From CAYUJH01 sp964394585 (GTDB taxonomy: Bacteria > Bacteroidota > Bacteroidia > Cytophagales > Flammeovirgaceae), in contig CAYMYI010000062.1 in assembly GCA_964394585.1 (NCBI GenBank), positions 1 to 24,221 of the forward strand: a stretch of DNA of 24,221 nt, given 5' to 3'. The stretch's first letter is position 1. Each line of letters starts with the position of its first letter. The translations under genes were made by a program, and so were the position numbers. The notes beneath the pieces are model-generated. The model was not told where the DNA came from and did not search any database. It saw only the letters and a list, made by a program, of their open reading frames with translations. Positions 1 through 7,235 of the stretch are shown piece after piece.

Positions 1-180
1 ACCCTGATATTCGCTTTTAGAAGGATAAATACCATTATTGGCGGCAAAAGGCTCGAGGAGCATGTCTGTTTCTTGAATATCTTCATCAGTTTCTGTGGAT
101 TGTCTAACTTTTTGTTGAGAGCATGCCATGTAGAAGAATATGGCTGACACAACTAACAGTACAAGCGATTTGTATCTCAT
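1..180 (-). CDS. Putative lipoprotein, N-terminal part (cut by window edge)
   Basis: The reading frame opens with ATG at 178-180 and stays open to the window edge, giving 60 residues. It starts MRYKSLVLLVVSAIFFYMAC: a basic N-terminus, a hydrophobic stretch at about residues 6-18, and Cys20 directly after Ala. This is what a lipoprotein signal peptide looks like, so the mature protein is expected to be lipidated on Cys20 and anchored in the envelope. The next 40 residues are polar and rich in Gln, Thr, Glu and Asp, as in a flexible linker behind a lipidated cysteine. No domain can be recognised in the visible part, and its function is unknown. The gene has no same-strand neighbour close upstream, since RNase Y ends about 390 nt away. 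Confidence 0.7.
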   Translation of the reverse strand, partial: MRYKSLVLLVVSAIFFYMACSQQKVRQSTETDEDIQETDMLLEPFAANNGIYPSKSEYQG

Positions 181-573
181 GTCGATTTACGTTTAAGGCG
201 AGGATAAATTTCAGAAGATTTTCACATGTTTTAATATGTAAAAGTCTACTATAAGACAAATTAATAAATTGCCTCATAAAATTTCTTCTAACTCTGTATA
301 GGATTGATGTTTTTCTATCGCCCTACGAAGTAAAATAGCCTTGGGAAGGCTGAGCGTAGATAAAGGAAACTAGTTAGCTGTATTGATATTCGTTCGCTTA
401 CAATCTGTATTGGCAGAGAACCTTTTGGAAAATGCAATACTCCAAAAGGTTCTCATAAACCAATTACATATACCTGGCTTTTGCAGGCGGGCCTCGAGTT
501 ATCGAAGCTGTACTTAGGTAAGTTTACCACTGATAGACATCAAAACATAGGGTTCAACTCCGTGAAAGCGTAT
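181..573. other. 393-nt intergenic region with two stem-loops, no gene seen
   Basis: This stretch separates the RNase Y stop codon from the lipoprotein start; both genes are on the minus strand. I see no credible ORF in it. It contains a nested stem-loop at 323-359 (outer arms CTACG/CGTAG, inner arms AGCCTT/AAGGCT around a GGG loop) and a perfect 14-bp inverted repeat at 416-454. The promoter of the lipoprotein gene should lie in its left part, but I could not pick out a confident -33/-7 pair. Confidence 0.6.
416..454 (-). terminator. Perfect 14-bp inverted repeat downstream of rny, candidate terminator
   Basis: The arms are GAGAACCTTTTGGA (416-429) and its exact complement TCCAAAAGGTTCTC (441-454), with an 11-nt loop. 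It lies about 120 nt past the RNase Y stop codon, where a 3' end would be expected. Neither side has a clear U-run, so it could instead be an mRNA-stabilising hairpin or a processing site. The fold is clear from sequence; the terminator role is inferred. Confidence 0.4.
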
Positions 574-2172
574 TTACCTAGCGTAATTGATAGAGCGCAT
601 TTCTCGGATTACAGTAACTTTAATTTGCCCTGGATACTGCATCTCTTTCTCAATCTTTTGGGTGATATCGAACGAAATTTGGCTCGCTTCGGTATCGCTC
701 ACATTTTCGGCATCGACCAAGATGCGCAATTCTCTACCGGCTTGCATAGCAAAACACTTATTCACTCCTTTGAAACCCAATGCAAGCGATTCCAGATCTT
801 TCAATCGTTTAATGTACGATTCCATCATTTCACGACGAGCCCCAGGGCGCGAGCCTGAAATAGCATCGCAAGCTTGCACAATAGGGGAAATTAACGAAGT
901 CATTTCGATTTCGTCGTGGTGAGCGCCAATGGCATTGCATACTTCGGGGTGTTCACCATACTTTTGAGCGAGTTTCATCCCTAGAATTGCATGGGGTTCT
1001 TCCGATTCTTCTTGAGGGACTTTACCGATATCGTGGAGTAAGCCCGCTCGTTTGGCAAGCTTAGCATTTAGCCCAAGTTCTGCGGCAAGGGTAGCGCAAA
1101 GGTTCGCCACTTCGCGCGAGTGTTGTAACAAATTTTGGCCATACGAAGAACGGAACCGCATACGTCCCACCATTTTAATGAGTTCGGGTTTTAAGCCATG
1201 AATTCCCAAATCGATTACGGTACGTTCGCCAATTTCTACGATTTCATCCTCGATACTTTTGCGGGTTTTGTTCACAACCTCTTCGATACGAGCCGGATGG
1301 ATTCTCCCGTCGGCTACTAGCCGATGCAGTGCAACACGGGCAATTTCGCGGCGGACAGGGTCAAACCCTGAGATTGTAATGGCTTCGGGGGTATCATCGA
1401 CGATAATTTCAACGCCGGTAGAAGCCTCTAGCGCGCGGATGTTACGCCCTTCGCGCCCAATGATTTTCCCTTTTATTTCGTCGCTATCTAAATTAAAGAC
1501 TGACACACAGTTTTCAATAGCATGTTCTGCGGCAGTGCGCTGGATGGTATTAATCACCACTTTTTTAGCTTCTTTGGTGGCCGTAAGCGTGGCTTGCTCC
1601 ATAATATCTTTCACCATAGCAGAAGCTTTAGATTGGGCTTCATCGCGCAGGGTTTCAATCAGTTGCTCGCGGGCTTCTTCTGCTTTCAGGTTGGCTATTT
1701 TCTCCAATTTCTCAATTTGGGTTTCTACCAACTGGTTTGCCTTAGTTAACTGAGCATCTACGGCATCTTTTTGTGCTTGGATTTGCTCTTGGATTTCATC
1801 GAGTTCCGATGCACGCTTTTTAAGCTGTTCTTGCTGCTTGGCAACGGTAGCTTCTTTCTGTTTAAGTTTGCTCTCGTTTTGCTTTAAGCGCGATTCTAAC
1901 TGCTTGAGTTTGTTCTGGTTGCTGTTGAGTTGGTTTTTCTTTCGGTTGGTTTCTTCTTCAAAATCAGCTTTGAGTTTTAAGTACTTTTCCTTTGCCTCTA
2001 GAATTCTTTGTTTTTTGACACTATCGGCTTTCAGTTCCGCCTCTTTTACAATCATGGTCGCTTTTTGCTCGGCATCTTTCGCTATTTGAGTAAATAATTT
2101 CCCCAATAAATACCGACCAATGCCAATGCCTACTCCTAAGGCTATAATGGCAGTAATCACTATTTCTATCAT
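574..2172 (-). CDS. rny: Ribonuclease Y
   Basis: This is the membrane-anchored endoribonuclease RNase Y, which starts decay or processing of many mRNAs at the inner face of the membrane. The 532-residue product has the full family layout: an N-terminal transmembrane helix (about residues 2-22), a long charged coiled coil (about 30-200) rich in Lys, Glu and Gln, a KH RNA-binding domain with GKIIGREG at 235-242, and an HD domain with metal-binding His380-Asp381 in LLHDIGK. Length is normal for the family and no key residue is missing. The start MIEIVITAI is the natural one because it opens directly into the membrane helix. It lies 29 nt behind a strong intrinsic terminator at 2202-2242, so it needs its own promoter or read-through. 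ZapA and a coiled-coil protein are upstream on the same strand. Confidence 0.96.
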   Translation of the reverse strand: MIEIVITAIIALGVGIGIGRYLLGKLFTQIAKDAEQKATMIVKEAELKADSVKKQRILEAKEKYLKLKADFEEETNRKKNQLNSNQNKLKQLESRLKQNESKLKQKEATVAKQQEQLKKRASELDEIQEQIQAQKDAVDAQLTKANQLVETQIEKLEKIANLKAEEAREQLIETLRDEAQSKASAMVKDIMEQATLTATKEAKKVVINTIQRTAAEHAIENCVSVFNLDSDEIKGKIIGREGRNIRALEASTGVEIIVDDTPEAITISGFDPVRREIARVALHRLVADGRIHPARIEEVVNKTRKSIEDEIVEIGERTVIDLGIHGLKPELIKMVGRMRFRSSYGQNLLQHSREVANLCATLAAELGLNAKLAKRAGLLHDIGKVPQEESEEPHAILGMKLAQKYGEHPEVCNAIGAHHDEIEMTSLISPIVQACDAISGSRPGARREMMESYIKRLKDLESLALGFKGVNKCFAMQAGRELRILVDAENVSDTEASQISFDITQKIEKEMQYPGQIKVTVIREMRSINYAR

Positions 2173-2201
2173 CGCATATGCATATTTATGAAGTAAAGAA
2201 T

Positions 2202-2242
2202 AAAAAAAATCGATACAGCTGATGTAACATACATTGGCTGTA
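2202..2242 (-). terminator. Intrinsic terminator between zapA/RNA candidate and rny
   Basis: Read on the minus strand, TACAGC and GCTGTA pair (plus-strand positions 2237-2242 and 2214-2219). Inside them ATGTA/TACAT form a second helix around a 3-nt loop. After TCGA comes a run of eight T (2209-2202). Hairpin plus U-tract is a textbook Rho-independent terminator. It ends transcription coming from zapA or from a small RNA between zapA and rny, only 29 nt before the rny start codon. Confidence 0.8.
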
Positions 2243-2360
2243 CTTGCACAAAGTAAGGCGAGAAGAAACTTGTGAGAAACCTACATGAAGGAAGAAAGTA
2301 GTAGGCTAGTAGAGGAGGATTTGCACTCACCTACCATATAGTTGCTTGTATCAGCAGAGA
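2202..2360 (-). ncRNA. Candidate structured small RNA, possibly 6S RNA (ssrS)
   Basis: The gap between zapA and rny can fold into one long interrupted hairpin on the minus strand. Closing helices: GCTGAT (2350-2355) with ATCAGC (2218-2223); AACTATATG (2335-2343) with 2226-2236, two bulges; GTAGGTGAG (2326-2334) with CTCGCCTTAC (2253-2262), one bulge. An unpaired bubble of 20 nt (2306-2325) and 17 nt (2263-2279) follows, then a weak terminal hairpin (2280-2305). A stem, a central bubble and a terminal stem in about 160 nt ending in a U-tract is the outline of 6S RNA, which binds RNA polymerase by mimicking an open promoter. In E. coli ssrS also lies just downstream of zapA. The fold was done by eye and the last helices compete with the terminator hairpin. 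It could simply be a zapA 3' UTR. The 5' end is unknown. Confidence 0.42.
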
Positions 2361-2369
2361 AACTGTGTT

Positions 2370-2645
2370 TTAAGAGAGGGCTGCTGCAATTTTTTGTTCC
2401 ATAGACAGCAATTGTTCAGACATTTGTTGTGATGAAGTATGGTTTCGGAGTTGCTGAACGATACCATCGAACGCTACCATAGCCATTAAATCTTGTTTAT
2501 CGCGAATGCCTAATTTTTCTCTTTTTTCACGTAGTTGATCATTTAAAATTTTACCCGCTTTTCGCAAAATTTGTTCCTCTTTCGGGTCGATGCGAAGCGA
2601 ATATTCTCTATCAGATATCTTTAGCTTTATATGGAGATTTTGCAT
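2370..2645 (-). CDS. zapA: Cell division protein ZapA
   Basis: ZapA binds FtsZ and bundles its filaments at the division ring in the cytoplasm. The 91-residue product from the ATG at 2643-2645 has the ZapA order: an N-terminal beta region (IKISDREYSLRIDPKEE-like), then a long helix. That helix carries the segment LMAMVAFDGI and the tail LLSMEQKIAAALS, which would form the dimer and tetramer coiled coil. A TTG start nine bases upstream (2654) would add three residues; I prefer ATG. The gene begins just after the stop codon of the coiled-coil gene upstream, so the two are surely co-transcribed. This is a common pair in Bacteroidota. Length is normal. Confidence 0.88.
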   Translation of the reverse strand: MQNLHIKLKISDREYSLRIDPKEEQILRKAGKILNDQLREKREKLGIRDKQDLMAMVAFDGIVQQLRNHTSSQQMSEQLLSMEQKIAAALS

Positions 2646-2664
2646 AATTCTCAAAAAAAGATCA

Positions 2665-2967
2665 TTAAAGTTGCTTATTCAGGTATGAAATGCAATGATC
2701 TATCTCTACAAGATATTCATCTATCTTCTCTCGTAGCTTCAAAGGGTCTTCTTCACCTTCTAAGTACTCTACAATTTTAGTAATTTCCGACTGATTTTGA
2801 AAATTTTCTAACAATGTATCTTTTTGAGCAATTTGCACTTTAAGTTGCTGATTTTCTTGCTTGCATGCCTGTAACTCTTGTTGTATTGCTTCGTGCTTTT
2901 CAAGAAGCTTGGTAAGCTGAAGTTCTAGTTTTATTATGGCATTTTGTAAGGGCTTTTCTTCCATCAT
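2665..2967 (-). CDS. Small coiled-coil protein encoded with ZapA
   Basis: A 100-residue soluble protein with no membrane segment. Residues about 8-60 are rich in Leu, Gln, Glu and Lys with heptad-like spacing, so a coiled coil is expected. The C-terminal third (KIVEYLEGEEDPLKLREKID) looks like two further helices. Small coiled-coil proteins often precede zapA in Bacteroidota, and one may guess a role with ZapA at the division site, as ZapB has in enterobacteria, but no homology to ZapB is shown. The start has two consecutive ATG codons (2967 and 2964). An AGGAG sits 6 nt before the second, unusually Shine-Dalgarno-like for this genome. An upstream stop-free frame ends in TGA overlapping the first ATG. 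Confidence 0.75.
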   Translation of the reverse strand: MMEEKPLQNAIIKLELQLTKLLEKHEAIQQELQACKQENQQLKVQIAQKDTLLENFQNQSEITKIVEYLEGEEDPLKLREKIDEYLVEIDHCISYLNKQL

Positions 2968-3304
2968 ATTCTCCTAAGTTTGTAGAGGGCACGTTGCTCA
3001 GCACTGGAAATATACCAAGATTTATGATTTGAGGCTGTTAAGTTTCCCCAAGCAGTTTGTTGTAGGTACCGTTCACCGATAGAAGTAGGTTCTTCTATAA
3101 AAGAACCATTTTTTAAAGGTATTGCATGTATAAATGTAAAGAGTTTACCGATTAAAATGAGGGAGATTTCTTGATTTAAAGAAATGATGAGTAATTTGGG
3201 GCGCTACTCTGTTGTATAAAGGGTTATTTTTTGAAAACCGGGAGGCGATTTTTTGGAAGATACTCGATAAAATCCGTTGGAGTCGCCATTTCAACGTGGC
3301 TTGT
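2968..3304. other. Divergent intergenic region with possible gene remnants
   Basis: This 337-nt gap lies between the coiled-coil gene (minus) and the TSUP permease (plus), so both promoters should be here. On the minus strand one frame has no stop for 79 codons (plus positions 2967-3203) and ends in TGA at 2964-2966, but it has no ATG, GTG or TTG. Just upstream a short frame starts with ATG at 3289 and ends after 21 codons. These could be pieces of a decayed small gene or chance open frames. A terminator-like hairpin on the plus strand lies at 3088-3114. Confidence 0.35.
3088..3114 (+). terminator. Terminator-like hairpin with T-run, no obvious gene upstream
   Basis: GGTTCTT (3088-3094) pairs exactly with AAGAACC (3101-3107) around a 6-nt loop, followed by A and six T (3109-3114). 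The shape fits an intrinsic terminator reading on the plus strand. No plus-strand gene ends before it, so either it stops antisense or unannotated transcription, or the likeness is accidental. Confidence 0.4.
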
Positions 3305-4096
3305 ATGCAAGAAATTCTACAGTACTTTTTGTTTTTTTGGGTGGGTGTGCTTGCCGGTATCGTGAACACGTTAGCCGGAGGAGCCTCTGTGTTTATTCTT
3401 TCAACATTGCTGTTTTTTGGCGTGCCCGCTACCATAGCGAACGGCACCAACCGATTAGGCATTTTTGTACAAAACTTAGCAGGTACAGTAACGTTCGCAC
3501 GCAGTGGGCTGTTGCACATCCCCAGCAGCCTAATTTATGTGATTCCTGCAATTGCCGGTGCTTCTGTGGGGGCATGGGTAGCCACCGATATCGACCAAGA
3601 AACCCTAGAACTTATCATGGCAATAGTGATGGGAGCTACGTTGTATCCAATTCTACGGAAATCAAAAACTCCTGCCATTCAAGGTATGCAAAAAGGGAAA
3701 GGTAACCCTATTTTGCTTGTGCTGTTATTTTTTGCGATTGGGTTTTACGGGGGGTTTATTCAAGCAGGGATTGGCTTGCTAATTATCGTGGCGTTGTCGC
3801 GCGTGGTGCGCTTATCGTTAGTGCGTTCGAATGCGATTAAAATGCTCATTATTCTTATTTACACGCTACCTGTATTTATCATATTTATGTATAACGATTT
3901 GGTAGATTGGCCAATCGCAATCTGGTTAGCCATAGGGCAAGTAGTCGGAACGGCATTGGCAGCCCGCTACTTTGTGCACCATCCGAAAGCCGGTGTGTGG
4001 GTTAAATGGCTACTCGTAGCGATGATCCTCATTGCGATAATTAAAATCATTGATTGGGTTAAAATTTGGAACGTGATTGCAAACTATGTGGTATAG
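3305..4096 (+). CDS. TSUP (TauE/SafE) family membrane permease
   Basis: This is an integral membrane protein of the TSUP family, whose members move sulfite, sulfonates and similar anions across the inner membrane. From the ATG at 3305 the product has 263 residues, a usual length, with about eight hydrophobic segments. The family signature is the early GILAGIVNTLAGGAS-like repeat motif (residues about 14-27), with a second copy-like segment FYGGFIQAGIGLLI near the middle. Upstream in-frame codons (from 3212) would add 31 hydrophilic residues with no family match, so the later start is chosen. The gene overlaps the next one by 11 nt, which indicates a bicistronic transport unit. The substrate cannot be read from sequence. 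Confidence 0.85.
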   Translation: MQEILQYFLFFWVGVLAGIVNTLAGGASVFILSTLLFFGVPATIANGTNRLGIFVQNLAGTVTFARSGLLHIPSSLIYVIPAIAGASVGAWVATDIDQETLELIMAIVMGATLYPILRKSKTPAIQGMQKGKGNPILLVLLFFAIGFYGGFIQAGIGLLIIVALSRVVRLSLVRSNAIKMLIILIYTLPVFIIFMYNDLVDWPIAIWLAIGQVVGTALAARYFVHHPKAGVWVKWLLVAMILIAIIKIIDWVKIWNVIANYVV

Positions 4097-5900
4097 TGTT
4101 TTCTATAAGCAACTTTTTAGCGTCTCCCTTTTTGAGGCAAGCTTGTTAACTGAGTGGCAGCGGTGGGTAGTACTGTTGGTGATTGGCTTAGTAGTATTCA
4201 GTTTGTTTCGCGAAGTGGTGAAACCCTCGTTAACCTTTTTCTTAGCAATCACCGTGCTGATGGTTTTGGGCATTGTATCGCCGAATGAGTTTCTCAGCGG
4301 GATTTCCAACCAATCGATTGCTACCATTATCCTTCTGATTCTGATTACAGCCGCACTCAACAAAAACTTTAACATGGAGGCGATTTTCGATAAGGTGTTT
4401 GAAGGTGCCAAACGGCCCAAAAGCTTCATGGTGCGGATGTCTGCCTACGTAGCGGTGCTTTCTTCTGTGCTCAACAATACGCCAGTAGTCGCCATGATGA
4501 CCCCCTATGTGTATAACTGGTGTAAAAAATATGGGGCACATCCTTCCAAAATGCTCATACCTCTTTCATATGCTACAATTTTAGGAGGGATGATTACCGT
4601 TCTAGGAACTTCGACTAATTTAGTATTGAACGGTTTTTTATTTGAAAACCAACTTCCCCAACTAGGCTTTAGTGAGTTTTTTTTCTTAGGGATTTTGGCT
4701 ACTACTACAGGGATTTTGTACATGTACGTGTGGGGCTACCAACTTTTACCCCAAAACCGAGAGGCATTTGACGATGTAAAAGCCAAAGCGCCAGAATACC
4801 TAGTAGAAACCGAAGTGGCTAGCGATGCTAAAATGATAGGCACTACCGTAGAAGAATCCGGTTTATTAAACTTACAAGGAGTGTACCTCATCGAGATGCA
4901 CCGAGCCGGCGAAATCATTTCGCCAGTACTACCGACTGAAGTGCTCAAACCTTCCGATTTACTCATCTTTATGGGGAAATCAGACACGATTATGGACATC
5001 GTGAACTCGGGGATTGGCTTGCGGTTGCCCAAACACGATGAAGACCTCGAAATTGTAGAAGCGGTAGTGCCGGCGAACTCTTCCCTCACGGGGCAGGCAG
5101 TGAACGAAACAAAACTGACTCAGCATTATAAAGCCGAACTAGTGGCGCTTTCGCGAAATGGCGAAAAAATTCGGGGCAAAATGGAAAAAATGCGGTTGAT
5201 GCACGGCGACTTGCTGCTACTCTCGGTAGACCGAACGTTCCTCGATAACTCTGATGTTACGCGCGATTTGGTCATTCTCTCCAAAATCAAAAAAAATATT
5301 GCGCCTAAACCCTACCGTTTGCGCATGGTGGTGGTAATTATGGCAGTGGTGATTGGGTGTGTAGCAGCAGGAGTTATCAACTTATTTCAGGCGTGTTTAT
5401 TCATTCTTTCAGGTATGTTGTTGTTTAAACTGTTCAGCTTTCGGGATATCAATAAAGAGATTGACGTAGATTTAATTGTATTGCTAGTAAGTGCGCTAAC
5501 CTTAGGAAATGCTTTAATTAGCACGGGGGCTGCTGAGCTGATTTCCACAAATTTCATTCGATTGTTTTATCCGTTTGGGTTGCTTGGCATCCTGATTGGC
5601 TTGTTTGTGCTCACGGTACTGCTCACTTCGTTTGTAACTAATGTTGCTGCCGTTTCCATTGCGTTTCCCATTGCCTATTCGGTAAGTACGGAGCTTGGTA
5701 TCGAAGGGACTCCTTTTTATGTGGCCATTGCGTTTGCTGCTTCTGCGGCGTTTATCACCCCGATTAGCTACCAAACAAACTGGATGGTATACGGGCCGGG
5801 TGGCTATACCTCGAAAGATTTTATGCGAGTAGGGTTGCCCCTTGCCATCATCTATGGCATTACTTGTATTACCTTTATTTATTTGCGCTATTTATGGTGA
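4086..5900 (+). CDS. SLC13 (DASS) family anion permease with two TrkA-C domains
   Basis: A 604-residue inner-membrane transporter of the divalent-anion:sodium symporter type (sulfate, phosphate or dicarboxylates). The N-terminal membrane half has the paired SNT-like motif NNTPVVAMMTP and GTSTNLVLNG. Residues about 205-390 are cytoplasmic and hold two TrkA-C (RCK-C) domains, each ending in the typical DLLIFMG or DLLLLSV segment; these are probably ligand-sensing. The C-terminal membrane half has SFVTNVAAVSIAFP and TPISYQTNWMVYGPGGY, the second substrate-binding hairpin. ATG at 4086 is preferred; a TTG at 4077 would add three residues. It overlaps the TSUP gene by 11 nt, so translation is probably coupled. 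A shared anion, perhaps a sulfur oxyanion, is only a guess. Its stop lies 6 bases from that of the convergent DUF58 gene. Confidence 0.9.
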   Translation: MWYSVFYKQLFSVSLFEASLLTEWQRWVVLLVIGLVVFSLFREVVKPSLTFFLAITVLMVLGIVSPNEFLSGISNQSIATIILLILITAALNKNFNMEAIFDKVFEGAKRPKSFMVRMSAYVAVLSSVLNNTPVVAMMTPYVYNWCKKYGAHPSKMLIPLSYATILGGMITVLGTSTNLVLNGFLFENQLPQLGFSEFFFLGILATTTGILYMYVWGYQLLPQNREAFDDVKAKAPEYLVETEVASDAKMIGTTVEESGLLNLQGVYLIEMHRAGEIISPVLPTEVLKPSDLLIFMGKSDTIMDIVNSGIGLRLPKHDEDLEIVEAVVPANSSLTGQAVNETKLTQHYKAELVALSRNGEKIRGKMEKMRLMHGDLLLLSVDRTFLDNSDVTRDLVILSKIKKNIAPKPYRLRMVVVIMAVVIGCVAAGVINLFQACLFILSGMLLFKLFSFRDINKEIDVDLIVLLVSALTLGNALISTGAAELISTNFIRLFYPFGLLGILIGLFVLTVLLTSFVTNVAAVSIAFPIAYSVSTELGIEGTPFYVAIAFAASAAFITPISYQTNWMVYGPGGYTSKDFMRVGLPLAIIYGITCITFIYLRYLW

Positions 5901-5906
5901 TAGCGC

Positions 5907-7235
5907 TTAAAGGGCACCTCGTGCTTTGAGTTCTAAATATTTATTCAGCGTATTAACTGTAAGGTTTTCAGGGCGCGTCAAAATCGATTGAATCCCATGC
6001 TTTTTAAGTTCTTGGACAATTTGCCGTTTGTCGTACATGAATTTTTCTCCAATGGTTTTTAAATAAATCTCTTCTGTATTGCTAGGAGTACGTGCGAGCA
6101 ACTCGTCTAACTCGGTATTTTCAAAAAAGATGACGACCAACAGATGCGATTTCGCTAAAATTTTGAGGTAGGGGAGTTGGCGTTCTAACGAAGGGAGTGA
6201 TTCGAAGTTGGTATATAGCAACAGTAAGCTGCGTTGTGGAACATTCCGCTTTAAATGTACTACTACTTTCGCGTAATCGCTTTCTTGGAATCCTGTTTTT
6301 TCGCGGTAAAGCATTTCCATCACCTTTTGCATTTGGTTGTTTTGCCGACTGGCTTTCAACATGTAGTCAATCCGTTTGCTAAAGGTTAAAATTCCTGCTT
6401 TATCTTGTTTATAGATGGCAATGTTGGAAATTACGAGGGTAGCATTGATGGCATAATCGAGCAGGGTCATCCCTTCAAAGGGCATTTGCATTACTCTGCC
6501 TTTATCAATCAAACTATACACTTGTTGCGATTTTTCCTCTTGGTATTGGTTCACCATTAATTGGTTGCGCCGAGCGGTAGCTTTCCAATTCATAGTGCGT
6601 TGGTCGTCGCCGATTACATACTCGCGGATTTGGTCAAACTCTCTGTTTTGCCCCACCCTCCGTATTTTTTTGATGCCCGCTTCGGTGAGCCGGTTCGAAA
6701 TAGCCAGCAATTCGTACTTACGCATTTGTAAAAAGGAAGGATAGGTGGGCACCATTTCTTCTTCTGCACAGCGGAAACGCCGCATTATCAGTCGGAGCGG
6801 ACTTTCTGCATACACATTCAATATGCCAAAGAAATACTCACCTCGTTTCACAGGGCGCAGCGAATATTGCAGCAGCTTTTCTTCGCCGGCGGTAAGAGTT
6901 GCCCTGAGCAGGAAATTGCGCACTTGGAATTGGTGAGGTACTTCATCAATAATATTTAAGTATACCGTAAAACTGTATCGGTTTTCTATTTGTAAATCCA
7001 CGGGGTTTTCGTCTCCATTCGAAAAGCGCCCTACTTTCCCCCGGTCTGCTCGAATATGTCCTCCTCTAAACAGGAACCATACATCCATAAACAAAAGTAC
7101 GAGCACCATGAGCAGTAAAAGCCGCCCTAGTACCAAAGCCATAGGGTAGGCAAACCCAATACAAAACAGCACGACTGCCGCTGAAAGCGCTATATAAAAG
7201 CGAGGGGCTATGTAAAGATTCCGTATAAAATTCAT
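5907..7235 (-). CDS. DUF58 domain-containing protein
   Basis: A 442-residue protein with two close transmembrane helices at the N-terminus (about 12-30 and 32-55), a mixed middle part and the DUF58 core. The core is marked by REYVIGDDQRTMNWKATAR at 204-222, followed by a region with a von Willebrand-like fold (TLLDYAINATLVI onward). DUF58 proteins usually sit beside MoxR AAA ATPases and other vWA proteins and are thought to take part in chaperone-like assembly of envelope or redox complexes; the exact role is unknown. No MoxR gene is present here. The start codon overlaps the stop of the upstream small gene by 4 nt (ATGA-type), so the two are translationally coupled. Confidence 0.9.
   Translation of the reverse strand: MNFIRNLYIAPRFYIALSAAVVLFCIGFAYPMALVLGRLLLLMVLVLLFMDVWFLFRGGHIRADRGKVGRFSNGDENPVDLQIENRYSFTVYLNIIDEVPHQFQVRNFLLRATLTAGEEKLLQYSLRPVKRGEYFFGILNVYAESPLRLIMRRFRCAEEEMVPTYPSFLQMRKYELLAISNRLTEAGIKKIRRVGQNREFDQIREYVIGDDQRTMNWKATARRNQLMVNQYQEEKSQQVYSLIDKGRVMQMPFEGMTLLDYAINATLVISNIAIYKQDKAGILTFSKRIDYMLKASRQNNQMQKVMEMLYREKTGFQESDYAKVVVHLKRNVPQRSLLLLYTNFESLPSLERQLPYLKILAKSHLLVVIFFENTELDELLARTPSNTEEIYLKTIGEKFMYDKRQIVQELKKHGIQSILTRPENLTVNTLNKYLELKARGAL

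Noticed and set aside
1259..1753. 164-codon plus-strand frame inside rny
   Set aside because: It is the antisense shadow of the RNase Y coding region, Ser-rich without structure.
3145..3519. 124-codon minus-strand frame opposite the TSUP gene start
   Set aside because: It lies largely antisense to the well-supported TSUP coding region and its translation has no domain-like pattern. Only its last part falls in the intergenic gap discussed as a possible remnant.
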